A stretch of DNA of 64,000 nucleotides from Symbiodinium microadriaticum (taxonomy: Eukaryota; Sar; Dinophyceae; Suessiales; Symbiodiniaceae), in assembly GCA_001939145.1 (NCBI GenBank), contig LSRX01001175.1, positions 45,975-109,974 on the forward strand, read 5' to 3'. The translations under genes were made by a program, and so were the position numbers. How positions within the stretch are numbered: the stretch's first letter is position 1; each line of letters starts with the position of its first letter. The notes beneath the pieces are model-generated. The model searched no databases. It had not been told where the DNA came from and was given only the letters and a program-made list of their open reading frames with translations. This document shows positions 55,101 through 64,000 of this stretch, one piece after another.

Positions 55101-58100
55101 CCCGGGTGTCGCGCATTGAGCTGGCAAGTGAGCTGCCGTCGGATGAAGATGGTTCTTTGGATGGACCAACAGCAGCGGTCCTTAACCGGTATGCAGGCGT
55201 TTTCTCGTCTCTGTTGCAGCAAGTACTCAAAGATCTTCCCCTGCCTTGGACAACTACTCCTGGGACAGCAGGAGTGGCCGCCGATGGCGACGGGCACAGG
55301 TTTGCTTGCTGCGATTTGCTGGACGGCTTCGCGGAACAGGAAGGCCCTGTTGGATTTTTGGGTATGGATTCCGATGGTGCGATCGAGCTTTGGTCCTCTG
55401 AAGGTGTGAAGCTGCTTCCCCATGCTGATAGCGTGCTGCAGACTCTGGCTTCAAGTGGGCTAAACCCAGTGTCGCGCTCCTATGGGTGGTTGTGCCATCG
55501 TGTGGAGCCGCCCCGTGGGCTTCCCGAGACTGAGCTTTCCTTTATGTGTCCAACCTGTGCCGAGGGCAAAAGGTGCCTCGGGGCTTCGCAGGTTGCAGGA
55601 GCCAACAAGCTGGAGCTCCGCGATCCAGCAGGCACCAAGATTGAACTTCAAATTGAGGTGACCTTACTGCCTTTCTTCGCGACGTCAAAGGACCCTTCGC
55701 TGGTGCACAAACTTCTGCCCTTTTTGCTGATGTCAGTGGACAGCTCTCTCCAGCCTCTGCTGCAGCAGCTCGTTGGAGAGCTGGAGGCCCTTTCGTTACC
55801 GAGCCATCAGAAGAACAGCGACTCTGATACCAGTAGCGAAGGCCAGGTTGCCTTCAGCGAAAGCCGGGAAAGCACGTAAAAAAGCGCAGACCCTCTCCAG
55901 CAGATTTTTATGTGCCGAGTCTAGATTCTTGATGTCGTGCCGCTGCTGCTTCGCTCTTGATGCTTTCCGTTGCCTTTGTTCAAGTTGTCCACGTCATGGG
56001 TGCTTGCGTCCGGGAGTCCTCAGCGCCTGAAGCATTCAAACAACCAAGATCTGCTCAGGAGTATTTGTCACGCTACCCCAATACGCTCCTCTTCACTTCG
56101 CACTCGGAGGACTCGAGGGTGATGCAGCTGGAAGCTACATCGTCGTTTGATTGTACCTTAACCTTTGGAACGAGGCAGCCGAACGTGACTTGAAAGTCGT
56201 TGGTAGCAGCTGTGAACCCAGGACTTCATGAACGGAGTCTGCACGAACATCATGCAGCTTACACAGAAAGGCTTGGTGAGTCAACACTCGAATGCCTGTT
56301 GTAGACGAGAGTGGCACGTACGCATTGCATGACTGCGGGAGGTACGCTCGTGGTTTGGGGTGGCAACTATGATCAGCCGCATGCCTGCAAGACCAGCAAG
56401 ATCCAGCAAGTACAGCTTGGGAGCCTTGAAGCCAAAGCTTCTGTTAATGTTTCAGAGGGCCTACGTAGTCTTGCTGTCAGCTTTGCGGCAACGTAAATCA
56501 AGACCGCACAGACGACCGGCTTAGCAGACTGCATCTGTCAGGTACATCAAGACGCGAACGGAAGTCGAGAAGAACCAGATGACGAAGTACAAGAAGGCGC
56601 CTCCAGGGCTTCGGTCATGCCAGCATAGCGAGGGTCTTCGCCTCGAGTGCTACGAAGACCTCTGGTGCTTCCTGGCGCAGGAGCAGGATGACATCAAGCA
56701 TCTCCAGGCCAGGAAAGCTCTGTGTCGTGGGTAACAAAATTTAAAACAACAGACTTGTAGGCGGGGAAGTCCAATCTTCATGGCCTTTTGGGAGCTGTTT
56801 TCGGCCAAGCAATTCGGCGCAGGAGTTCATCCGCTCGTGCGGTACCTATGCCAACCTCCGCGTGCAGGCCTGCAGCCTCTGTAGGGACTCTCTTCTGGAC
56901 GCAATTTATCATGGGCATTGTGGTGTCCAGTGGAAGAAAGCATGCAGCGACCAGACCTCCTGCACTCGCTGAGAGTGCGAGATGGGCAGAAGCCACGATA
57001 CTAACAACACACTCGGACACTCACTTGGAGTCCCCGGCACTGGCAGCAGAAGATTGGCTGCGGCACGAAAGAATCTCGACGACTTTAGGAGGGATGTGCC
57101 CACGTTCCAAAATCCAAGAGCAGAGTGCAGTCGGTAGCAAAAGGCCGAGTCGAAGCAAAAGATCATCGACAAGATGGTGGAGGCAGGGTTTTCTGAAACC
57201 CAAAGCGACTTAAGGCAGGAACACGAGACGTGTGAACGGCTTAGTGCAGCGCGATCCGCAGATGTAGGATGTCGACTGTCTGCTATAAGCGGTGGTAACC
57301 ACGAATGCAGCTTAAGTCTCAATGATGCTGTTGTAGTAGCGGATGCATGTCACACAGGCCTTTGCAGGGGAACAGTTAGAGAGCTCGTCTCGCATCAGGC
57401 TGGCCTGACCGAGAAGCCCATGCCGGATCCTACCTATGAGCCAGGGCCTGTTCCTGCACAGCTCTGTGCAGAAGATGCGGTCTACCTGTTCTTTCAGCTC
57501 GCTGCACTTGCCCAGGTTCAGCTTTCCGGACTCTGAGAAGATCTCCCCACCCGCTCCAGCCTTAGTCGCACAAGCCTCGAAGCGCCTGTGGCCTGTGCAA
57601 GAACAGGTCATGGCCTTTGCTGGCGTATCCTTCTCCTACTCGGGGAAGAAAGAGGTCGGAGGTTTCAAGATGTAGAGTCTCTCTCAGAGCTCCAGCTCCA
57701 GGACCACCTCTACGAGAAGCTGGAGCTTGGCGTGGACTTGGACTCGCGCATTGCCCTGGTCGGCGCGGGGTCTTAGAGTAGGGCTGGTTGGGATTGCAGT
57801 TGTGGGTCGGTGCATTGTACGGGGCGGTCGGTGAGAGAGTGGTCGTGCTGTGGCTCACAGTTACAAGTGTGACGAGCTAGCCGCTAGCCCTCGTCTGCAG
57901 AGTTGCACATCGGTTTGGCATGAATTCCTTCCGGCTCCACTCTTGCTATCATCCCTCGCTGCTCGTCCTCTCTCTGAGTGAAGCTACGATTTCAAATGAA
58001 CAGCTCGGGTGCTGTTGTCGTCTTCCGGGTCTAAGTCTGTAGCAGTGCTGTATGGCTTCATGTGCATTGGCACAAACTTCGTATGTTTTTTGTATTATGT

Positions 58101-60315
58101 GCATGGTATGTGTCCGCATCGACTCGGTGCTGGTTGTCATATTAGATGCAGTGGGGTGTATGGTTTCTGGTGACTAGCAGTCATCCGGGCTAAGGACCCA
58201 ATGGTGCAGGCAAGTCTACCTTGCTGAAGTTTCTCAGCTGCAACTGGATGTGAGGCTCACTGCCAGTGTCATATTGTCCAGCTGAGGCTCATGCTTCAGC
58301 AGATCGAGCCCACGGAGGGCGAGGCCGGGGACTTTAGTTCCGGTCGGCCACGAGAAGGGGGGGAGAAGTTGCCTCGAAAGTCTTTGGCGGACACAAACGC
58401 TGAAAGCCGGAGAGCACGGTTACAACCTTCCTCGCTCGCCGTTGCGGCTCAAGTTTTGCAGGTGAAGCGCAGTGGCAAGCTGCGCATCGGTCACTACAAC
58501 CAGCACAGCGAGGCTGCGTGGTGCCGTACCTGAATACTGCCCGTTGACCATTGCCATCACCAGAGCAAGTGGAGACAGGAGGACATGCCCAAACCGCAAG
58601 TGCAGCCTGAGTACCCTGAAAGCCACAAGAAGCTATGGAAGGCGGTCTTGGACCTCGAAGCCTCACCACTGCAGTTCCTGAAGGACCTGTACCCGGAGGC
58701 CAGGCACCTTTCAGATTGGTTTGGGTGGTTGTCAGGAGCGCACTTTGTGCGACCCCTTCAGGCTTCGTGATTCCGGAGCCTTGAAATCTTCCTGCGGCGA
58801 TGTAAGTGTTGAGGATTACATTTCCCGGTCTGATAGGGTTGTGGGGTGCAAGACTGGGCTTCTCCTTGGGTCCGTTGCCGATGGGGAGCACGTGGCTGCA
58901 GGCATGTTGGGACAAGGATTTCCGTGCAGACTGCTGTGCAGTTCTGGTCCTCAGGTCCCCTTTGGCAGGCGTCTTCAGTTTCTGCGTCGCAGTGTAACCA
59001 CGGCTTCCCCTGCATTCAGGGCATCGTCACCACATCGGGCAAGAAGAAGATGGAAGATCCTGAGTGGCGAGGCCTGCAAGGGCCTAGAAAAGGCTGTCGT
59101 ACAGCATCATAGTCGCGTCGGCCCGCTTGTGGAGTGCGAGGCAAGCTGGGCTCCTTCGGCATCACTGGAGACTTCCAGTGCGGGACTCACCAAGCATTCG
59201 AGGAGTGAACGTTGGAGTCATGCTACAGTCTGTGTGGCTCATGTTGACAAGCCGGCAGTCACCTGTGCCAGCGGTTCCGTTAATGCCCATACTGAACTTT
59301 CCGACGAGTGAGTCCATTCCATGAGTAGTGACTAGTGTCGCGTCTCACCATCGTCTTCGCTTGGCCACTAAGGACCCGCAAAATGAAGACCATGTCGGAT
59401 GCTCCGCTGCACCTCAGATGTCGTGCTACTCGAAGTTTGGGAGCCTCTGCTTTTTGTAGTCATCGGAGTGTGCCTTGGGGCCGTGATCCGATAGGACATC
59501 AACCGTGCTGTCCGCTTTGTGGGACTATGGTTCCCGATGGATAGAAGTTCTTCATGCCCCTTGTTTAGACATTCCTGAGTCGCCACCCCCTTTGCTTTCC
59601 CGCGCTTCTGTCAGGACGGGTACAGGACGCGTGTCCGGGGCTTGGCTGTGACGAACAAGAGAGACAGATCAGTAGATTGAACTTCTTCTGGAACCCTTGC
59701 TGTTTTCAGCATGTTTGGCGACTCGTCCTGCTGCTTGTGTCCCGCACCCAAAAATGAAATAGTCACTTCATCCCACTGCCAGATGGTGATGCTGCTGATG
59801 GCGCTGGTGAATCCGCATGTCCTCCTCCTCGATGAGCCGACAAATCACTTGGACATGCAGCTCGGCTTCCCTTTTGCTTCCATCTCGTTCTTGGAGTCCC
59901 CGGTTGTAGGGCCTCGCATCATGCCGAGGCAGTGCATCGATGCTTTGGCAGGGGCCATCAACAAGTTCTCTGGTGGTGTGGTTCTGGCCACCTAGATGCA
60001 CAGTCAGGGCTTCGGCATGTTGCATCTGGTCGGAACACACCTTCGGCACACATGAGTGGCACAAGTCCATCCAGGATCCAGGAGTACGGTTCACTGCAAG
60101 TGACGTAAGGTGAGCCACGACTTCCGGCTGATCTCCCAGGTGGCGAAAGAAATCTGGGTATGTGTCGGAAACTCAGGGCCTGGGAATCGGTCTCCGTCGT
60201 CTAAACGGACTCTAAACCTACTCTACACCATTCCTGCCGGGAGGACAAGAAGACGGTGTCTAAGTGGGAGGGCGACATCCAGTCGTACAAGAAGCACCTG
60301 AAGAAGGAGGCCTGA
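49058..60315 (+). CDS. ABCF2/GCN20-type twin-ATPase protein, about 36 exons
   Basis: A soluble ABC ATPase without membrane segments, of the ribosome-associated ABCF class. Proposed start ATG 49058 (GCCATGG context): exon 1 MGRK joins 49258 (EDEKRKAKAKAKTAAG). ABC1: TGVLAS near 49900; RRYGLIG ending 50304; Walker A NGSGKS from 50387; KDIWFLDSEAKPEDTTAI about 50713; LLHGLGFSP about 52600; signature SGGWRMRVALAQALCL about 52765; LDE (52930-52962) joined to PTNHLDLGACVWLE (53255-53297); SHSED 56059-56109; FMNGVCTNIMQL 56222-56270; NYDQ/YIKTR at 56375/56542. ABC2: LELGVDLDSRIALVG ending 57762; PNGAGKSTLLKFL from 58195; LRIGHYNQHSEA about 58480; GITGDFQCG about 59150; NPHVLLLDEPTNHLDM about 59810; IDALAGAINKF about 59940; SHDFRLISQVAKEIWVC about 60115; last exon 60244-60315 (DKKTVSKWEGDIQSYKKHL), stop 60315. 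Both Walker A/B sets appear intact. The SDGQK-type signature of ABC2 is split and only partly traced (LSD at about 59300). Confidence 0.85.
51355..51390. repeat. (CTG)n run in an ABCF intron
   Basis: About a dozen CTG triplets downstream of the exon ending at 51163. Intronic, so the Ala-rich frame across it is not protein. Confidence 0.7.
51585..52420. repeat. Cluster of triplet microsatellites inside an ABCF intron
   Basis: Successive arrays of GTA/AGT, AGTAGG hexamers, GAGGAG, ACG/ACT, CTCCTG, ACAGCT and CTG units fill most of the intron between the exon ending NADYLQ (51163) and the exon near 52460 (VIGDKLDKMDPS). Triplet periodicity leaves long open frames on both strands (poly-Ser, poly-Ala, poly-Leu, Ser-Tyr); these are artefacts. 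Confidence 0.85.
53551..54495 (+). CDS. Unknown protein encoded within an ABCF intron (first frame)
   Basis: An uninterrupted 314-codon frame on the host gene's strand, within the 2.76-kb intron 53298-56058. Seen: residues about 15-50 (APGHNFATGAQILVEGVSGL then FSIL) resemble the small beta 'FCCH-like' fold found in ubiquitin-activating enzymes and phage tail proteins. About 215-300 (CNGIF, FQNGPLLSIVYSEELSMWCL, YVRRGPLGLLGRWEPVIGPA) resembles a repeated aromatic 'NGxP/GxWxP' domain common in dinoflagellate proteins. ATG choice is tentative; the frame may be an exon of a longer gene that includes 54953-55879. No membrane segment. It could instead be a retained alternative exon of the ABCF gene, but neither domain belongs to ABCF proteins. 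Confidence 0.45.
   Translation: MSSVKVTKVETHRYGTTLTAPGHNFATGAQILVEGVSGLEEDTFIVDDVVGSKFSILRNICVDIASMDPDTSIVQTTCPHRIGNSAACVVLQAFDTVAQVHVRHIYEIGEIVDDRSLRLGFWCDVSRVVLPASLSASLSRGTLSCERCSVVVERSGSAVPGVATLVIRPHRSKDSCLRDWRCGLCARAIDVPGATQLLRPATPDISLLHVGQAGWNQCNGIFHRSTKGFQNGPLLSIVYSEELSMWCLLADVLPLHPLLCQRRALNLPDWDGPQLLYVRRGPLGLLGRWEPVIGPAPGPPGYQEAPIYLCIEYT
54572..55879 (+). CDS. Unknown protein within an ABCF intron (second part, F-box-like then novel domain)
   Basis: About 54660-54860 encodes a helical stretch, LEAMLLALELWSQMNACAAV followed by CRHWQEAL, whose 'VCRHW' ending recalls an F-box. Then a 300-codon frame (about 54953-55879) with an AG acceptor just before it encodes a hydrophobic helix (ILAAVIAIATFTSLW), an acidic linker, a segment with paired Cys (CPTCAEGKRC, about residues 197-206) and a Leu-rich C-terminal part (LLPFLLMSVDSSLQPLLQQL), stopping at 55879 after a Ser/Asp-rich tail. 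I do not recognise the family. Same strand as the host; probably one gene with the preceding frame. Confidence 0.4.
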
Positions 60316-61581
60316 GTGGAGAGTGGGCTCGTGGTTCGGTGATGAAGTTCGGAAGATGCCTGTGCGGATCGTGAATGCGAGGTCATGAAGAAGTTCAAGG
60401 CCTGAGACAGTCCACGTGCACCTTCATGAGGGCATAGGTCACACCTTTGAAGTGCGCCTGATGCTCTCTGATGGAAGTCGGGCTGTTGTTCCGACGTTGC
60501 ATCCATACCCCGGCCTAGCTGTCACCCACCGTTGAACTCCGGAACCTCACTTGGCTGAGCTTCTTCCAGATCGTTTCTCTCGGTGAGATCAGAGCAGCGC
60601 TGGTACACGTACTTTTCCATGCATGGCCTGCCGAAGTCTGATTCCAGACCGGGCATCTCTCTTGTGTGGAACCGTCTTTGAGACAACTGATGGTACAATT
60701 CCACCTCTAAGGAGCTCTCACCTCGAAATCTGTGCACGCTTCCACATGCTCGTCTTGGCTTTTCGGGCCGAGAGTTTTGCTGGACGCGGTCTGCCAAGCC
60801 AGAGCGAGTGATGGCCGAGGGCAGTGAAGCTAGCTGCCACTGTTCTGCCTCGGACCGTGGCGTCCTCAAAGGGCGACTTCGCTAAGTCCTCCAACGCATA
60901 AGAAGGGAAATATGCACTTTGAGGAGTTGCCCTGTCTCACCCCTCGGGTCAGGGCACCCTGGCCTCAATGCCCAGCGCAGGGCGGGTGCTGGCGATGCAG
61001 CACCGGGCCATTTGCTCGACTCCGAGGGGTCCATGTTTCATTTCATTTCTAGTTCCGTGACTTTGGCCGTCCCTGGCCAGTTTTCCGTCCGGCACCTCGG
61101 AGTTGGATTCATGACTGAGGTTTCTTGTGTGCGAGCGATAGGGGTGCCGTGCCAGAGATCAGTGCTACTCTGAGCCAAGTCTCCTTCAACTTGTGTTAAT
61201 GTCTTTCTGTTCTTGCGGTCTTGTGGAATCCACAGGAGCCGCAATGAACGCAGAATCCCAACCACGCCTCCCCCTGCCTGTGAGAGCCATTCGTGCCAGG
61301 GCCGGGAAAGCAGCACACCTGGACAGTAAAACGAGGTGTGGCAGCAGCTGCCATGTACCGGGCCCAAAGATCCACAAGCATGAGCTTTCAACAACCACGA
61401 ACTGCCTGAAAGTTGCAGCGTTGCAGAGTAATTTGACCACTAGTCAACATGGCTTTTGGCCGATCGCCGTACCATCACGACCGGAGCCCGAAGCCAAGCC
61501 TCTATCGGCATGTTGCGCATCATTGAGGTTGGCTCAATTCCTTCAGCCCTTCCGAGCCCCTCCCCCGCACAAAGGGACACA

Positions 61582-62859
61582 ATGTCGGCCCAGGAGCTGG
61601 CACTGATCCACGGCACAGGTTGCGTTGGGGCACTGGTGAGCACATGCATCGCCTTGGCGCCCCTTCGGGAGATGCTCCGTGCCAAGGCAGTGGGAAGCTT
61701 GAACGGCTTTGACACACGGCAGTTGCCACTTCTCTTCGTGAACTTCTACATTTGGGCCGTCTACGCCGTGCAAGTTGGAGACGTTTGGGTCTTCCTGGCC
61801 TCGAGTCCCGCAGCGGCCGTTTGCCTCTACAACATCACCAGCGCCATCACCTTGCTCTCGCACCTGCGCATAGATCATCCTCTCTTGAAGCTTCTAAGTC
61901 TCCGAAGCTCTAGAAACCCAAACCAAGTGAACAGCCTTCTCTTTTGCCCCATGCAGCCTAGGCAGGAGGAGGGTGCAGTTAGCCAGTTGTGCCAGCCTGT
62001 CGATGCTGGCTTCCTTCGACGCAGTGCATCCCGAGTCTGGGTCGCCACTGGATTAAGGTTTTTGCTTTGAGGGATTGTGTTGACACCGGAGACCCTGAAG
62101 CTTTGGATGTCAGGAGCCTGGCATGAGGCCAGCAAAGAACAGCGCAGCTGTATGCTGAGAAGGCTGGAGAGGCAGACTGTTGGAGGATTCCTTGCAATCT
62201 CTTTCATCAGCTGCTTCCTGGGTAAGTGGGAACTCGCTGGTTTGGAGGTTGTCAGCGACATTTTTCCTGTGTCACTGCGGGAAGAGGTCCTGGGGTGCGT
62301 CGGGTCCATGGCGGCATTTGTCGCCTATTCTCGGCCCGTTATGCGCCTCTACACCTATTGCTGTCGACGGGATGCCTCGCCGATCCTCCTGTCTCTGGTC
62401 TTCATGGTGTTGATTAGCAATACGTTGTGGACCGTCTATGGCATTAGCACGAACAACCCCTGGGTTTATGTCCCAAACGGTTCGGGAGCTTTGGTGTCTA
62501 TCATGCAGATCTTTGTGCGCCTGGTCTTTCCTGGACGCCGCAGTCGGAGGGATCAGAGAGATGCCTTGGAGAAGCCGGCCATGTCAAAAGACCTGGAGGC
62601 TAGCGCCACGAGTGTGCACCCAGATGATGGATCCCTGCGTCTCTCCTCGCGCCAGAATCTGCATGAAGATTACTTGCTTTGGCAGCAGGACTACTTCAGA
62701 TGGCGGTCTATGGCTGCGACCGTGTCGTCGGCATCTTCTACGGCCTCAGGGGGCGATGAGGATGCAGACTTAGGCCTAGGCCTGGCGGAGAATGGTCAGC
62801 TGCTGCCCAACCAGACTGTCGATAAACCTTCCGGAGTGCGGACAATGGGGCAGCCATGA
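61582..62859 (+). CDS. SWEET (MtN3/saliva) sugar transporter, at least two exons
   Basis: Facilitates sugar movement across a membrane; in this family seven helices are arranged as two three-helix MtN3 bundles around a linker helix. Exon 1 from ATG 61582 (context ACAATGTCG) encodes bundle 1: APLREMLRAKAVGSLNGFDT (helix 1 end and loop), LLFVNFYIWAVYAVQ (helix 2), AAAVCLYNITSAITLL (helix 3), fading after about 61890. A stop at 62068 and an intron separate it from the second part, which runs by about 62090 to the stop at 62857-62859: linker helix GGFLAISFISCFLG, then bundle 2 with SPILLSLVFMVLISNTLWTV, YGIS, and VYVPNGSGALVSIMQIFVRL. The Asn of PNGSGAL is the position conserved in the family. 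A hydrophilic tail of about 100 residues follows, longer than usual. The exact splice sites were not resolved. Plus strand, 1.3 kb after the ABCF stop. Confidence 0.72.
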
Positions 62860-64000
62860 TTTGCCAGCTCAAGTTGGAGGGTGAAGCATTCATGAGCCTG
62901 CATGTAATTATCTTCATTAGGACCTTAGCTTTTTGCCCAAGGCCCGAGGCCAGTCGAGCCTGTGAAGTTGCAGCTGGAGAGTTGCCATGAGGAAATGTTG
63001 ACCAAGTCATACTTGCACCCAAGCTCACGGAAGAACCCATGGAAACTAACCAAATTTGCTACGGCTTGGCACACCAGTGCCGAGATTGTTGCATCGGCGG
63101 CACATGCTGTTGCCGGAGGGTTCTCCGACTTGCTTGATGCCTGATGCCTCCCAACGATTGTGCAGTGCAAGAAGTTCCGATTTTTGCGGTGATTTAATCC
63201 ATGCTACTTGGAGGTCCATGGGTAGTTCATACTGTTGCAAAGAGAGGTCGTGTTGCAAGACTTAACTGTGGGTAACCTGCTCATAACTGTATTCACTATG
63301 TCCCGTGATCCTCCCAGTAAAGAATGTTTAGCGAGTATGGCCAAGCCATGCACGTTCTTTTGCTACTGACTCTGCTCGAACACTCGATTCGTCGCAAAAA
63401 GGAGGTTTTAGAAGCGGAGAAGTGTTGTGTTGGTTCTTGCTACTGTTATACTGCTACTGCTTACAGAACCGGCCTATCGTCAAATGCAGCATTACGCTCG
63501 AATTAGTTGATGTCTTTACCGTCTTTACCTCTAAGCACATCTCCGCTATGGTTCTAGGTTTTTCTTCGTGCTTCCAATTGCTTTAAGACTACACAGCAGT
63601 TTTGCAGGAGTATGTGTCCCAGCCATGCCACCGCCAAAGCTGGCAGATGCCGTTGCGGCGAGCCAGGGTGCAGAGAACCAAACCGGCGTTGTCGAGCGAA
63701 TTACTTGGTCTAGGCCTCGGTGATTTCACGTGCCGTGCAGTGCTGCACAGTGCTGCGACATGCGAAACGTTTGAAAGCTAGAAGCGGCTAGAACTAGTTA
63801 GAGCACCGTTTCCTAGAAGCAAAAGCATCTAGGTGTGAGCACAGCAAGCAGTTCATGAAACAGTGGATTCTTTCCATCGTTCAGCCATCAAGGTTAGAAT
63901 GCTTCACGGACAAGGACAAATTGCGAAGGGCTGTTTTCAAAGTCGTTACCCTGTGGCCTTCTAAAGAGCTGTTGGTTGCAGATCTCCACCCCCTGGCCGA
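62860..64000. other. No gene recognised
   Basis: Downstream of the SWEET stop. A short plus-strand frame (62962-63144, ending AVAGGFSDLLDA) is open, but has no family feature or start context. From 63145 to the window end I see neither exons nor repeats. Confidence 0.35.

Overview
The window looks like nuclear DNA of a photosynthetic dinoflagellate, with a Suessiales/Symbiodiniaceae-type genome as the best guess. No single gene proves this. The case rests on: (i) plastid-type ATP synthase gamma genes that are intronless, nearly identical and in tandem, with a hydrophobic leader suited to a secondary plastid; (ii) genes cut into many tiny exons whose introns begin GT, GC or GA and end AG|G, often with the same few bases at both exon edges; (iii) a 16-base exact match to the 3' part of the dinoflagellate spliced leader (a relict SL); (iv) plant/dinoflagellate-type TTTAGGG-like interstitial repeats; (v) a gag-protease fragment of a dinoflagellate-style retrotransposon. 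No bacterial operon, phage or CRISPR signal is seen.

Layout. Left block, every assignable gene on the minus strand: two atpC copies (738-3705), a multi-exon TraB/TIKI-family gene (about 7.0-10.5 kb), an unknown coiled-coil gene followed by a broken partial duplicate (11.5-13.0 kb), a retrotransposon gag-pro remnant (14.5-16.3 kb), a three-exon MOZART1 gene (18.1-18.6 kb), a divergent intronless alpha-tubulin gene (18.9-20.4 kb), exons of a ketoreductase domain (about 22 kb) and unassigned candidate exons (25-27 kb, possibly 36 kb). Middle, about 28-44 kb: repeat-rich and gene-poor, holding a composite inverted-repeat element, a 55-bp minisatellite, CTTAA-type satellite and TTTAGGG-like arrays. 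Right block, every assignable gene on the plus strand: an ionotropic-glutamate-receptor-like channel gene (about 44.3-48.3 kb), an ABCF2/GCN20-type ATPase gene of roughly 36 small exons (49.06-60.3 kb) with what looks like a second gene inside one intron (53.3-56.06 kb), and a SWEET-type sugar transporter gene (61.6-62.9 kb).

The arrangement is therefore two outward-pointing one-strand gene blocks around a repeat-rich centre, as expected for unidirectional gene clusters. The genes do not form one pathway. Two neighbours do share a theme: alpha-tubulin and MOZART1 (a gamma-tubulin-complex adaptor) lie 267 bp apart on the same strand. Exon boundaries quoted to the base were deduced from reading frame and family alignment by eye. 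Those marked 'about' are approximate, and family alignments are from memory of conserved motifs, not from a search.
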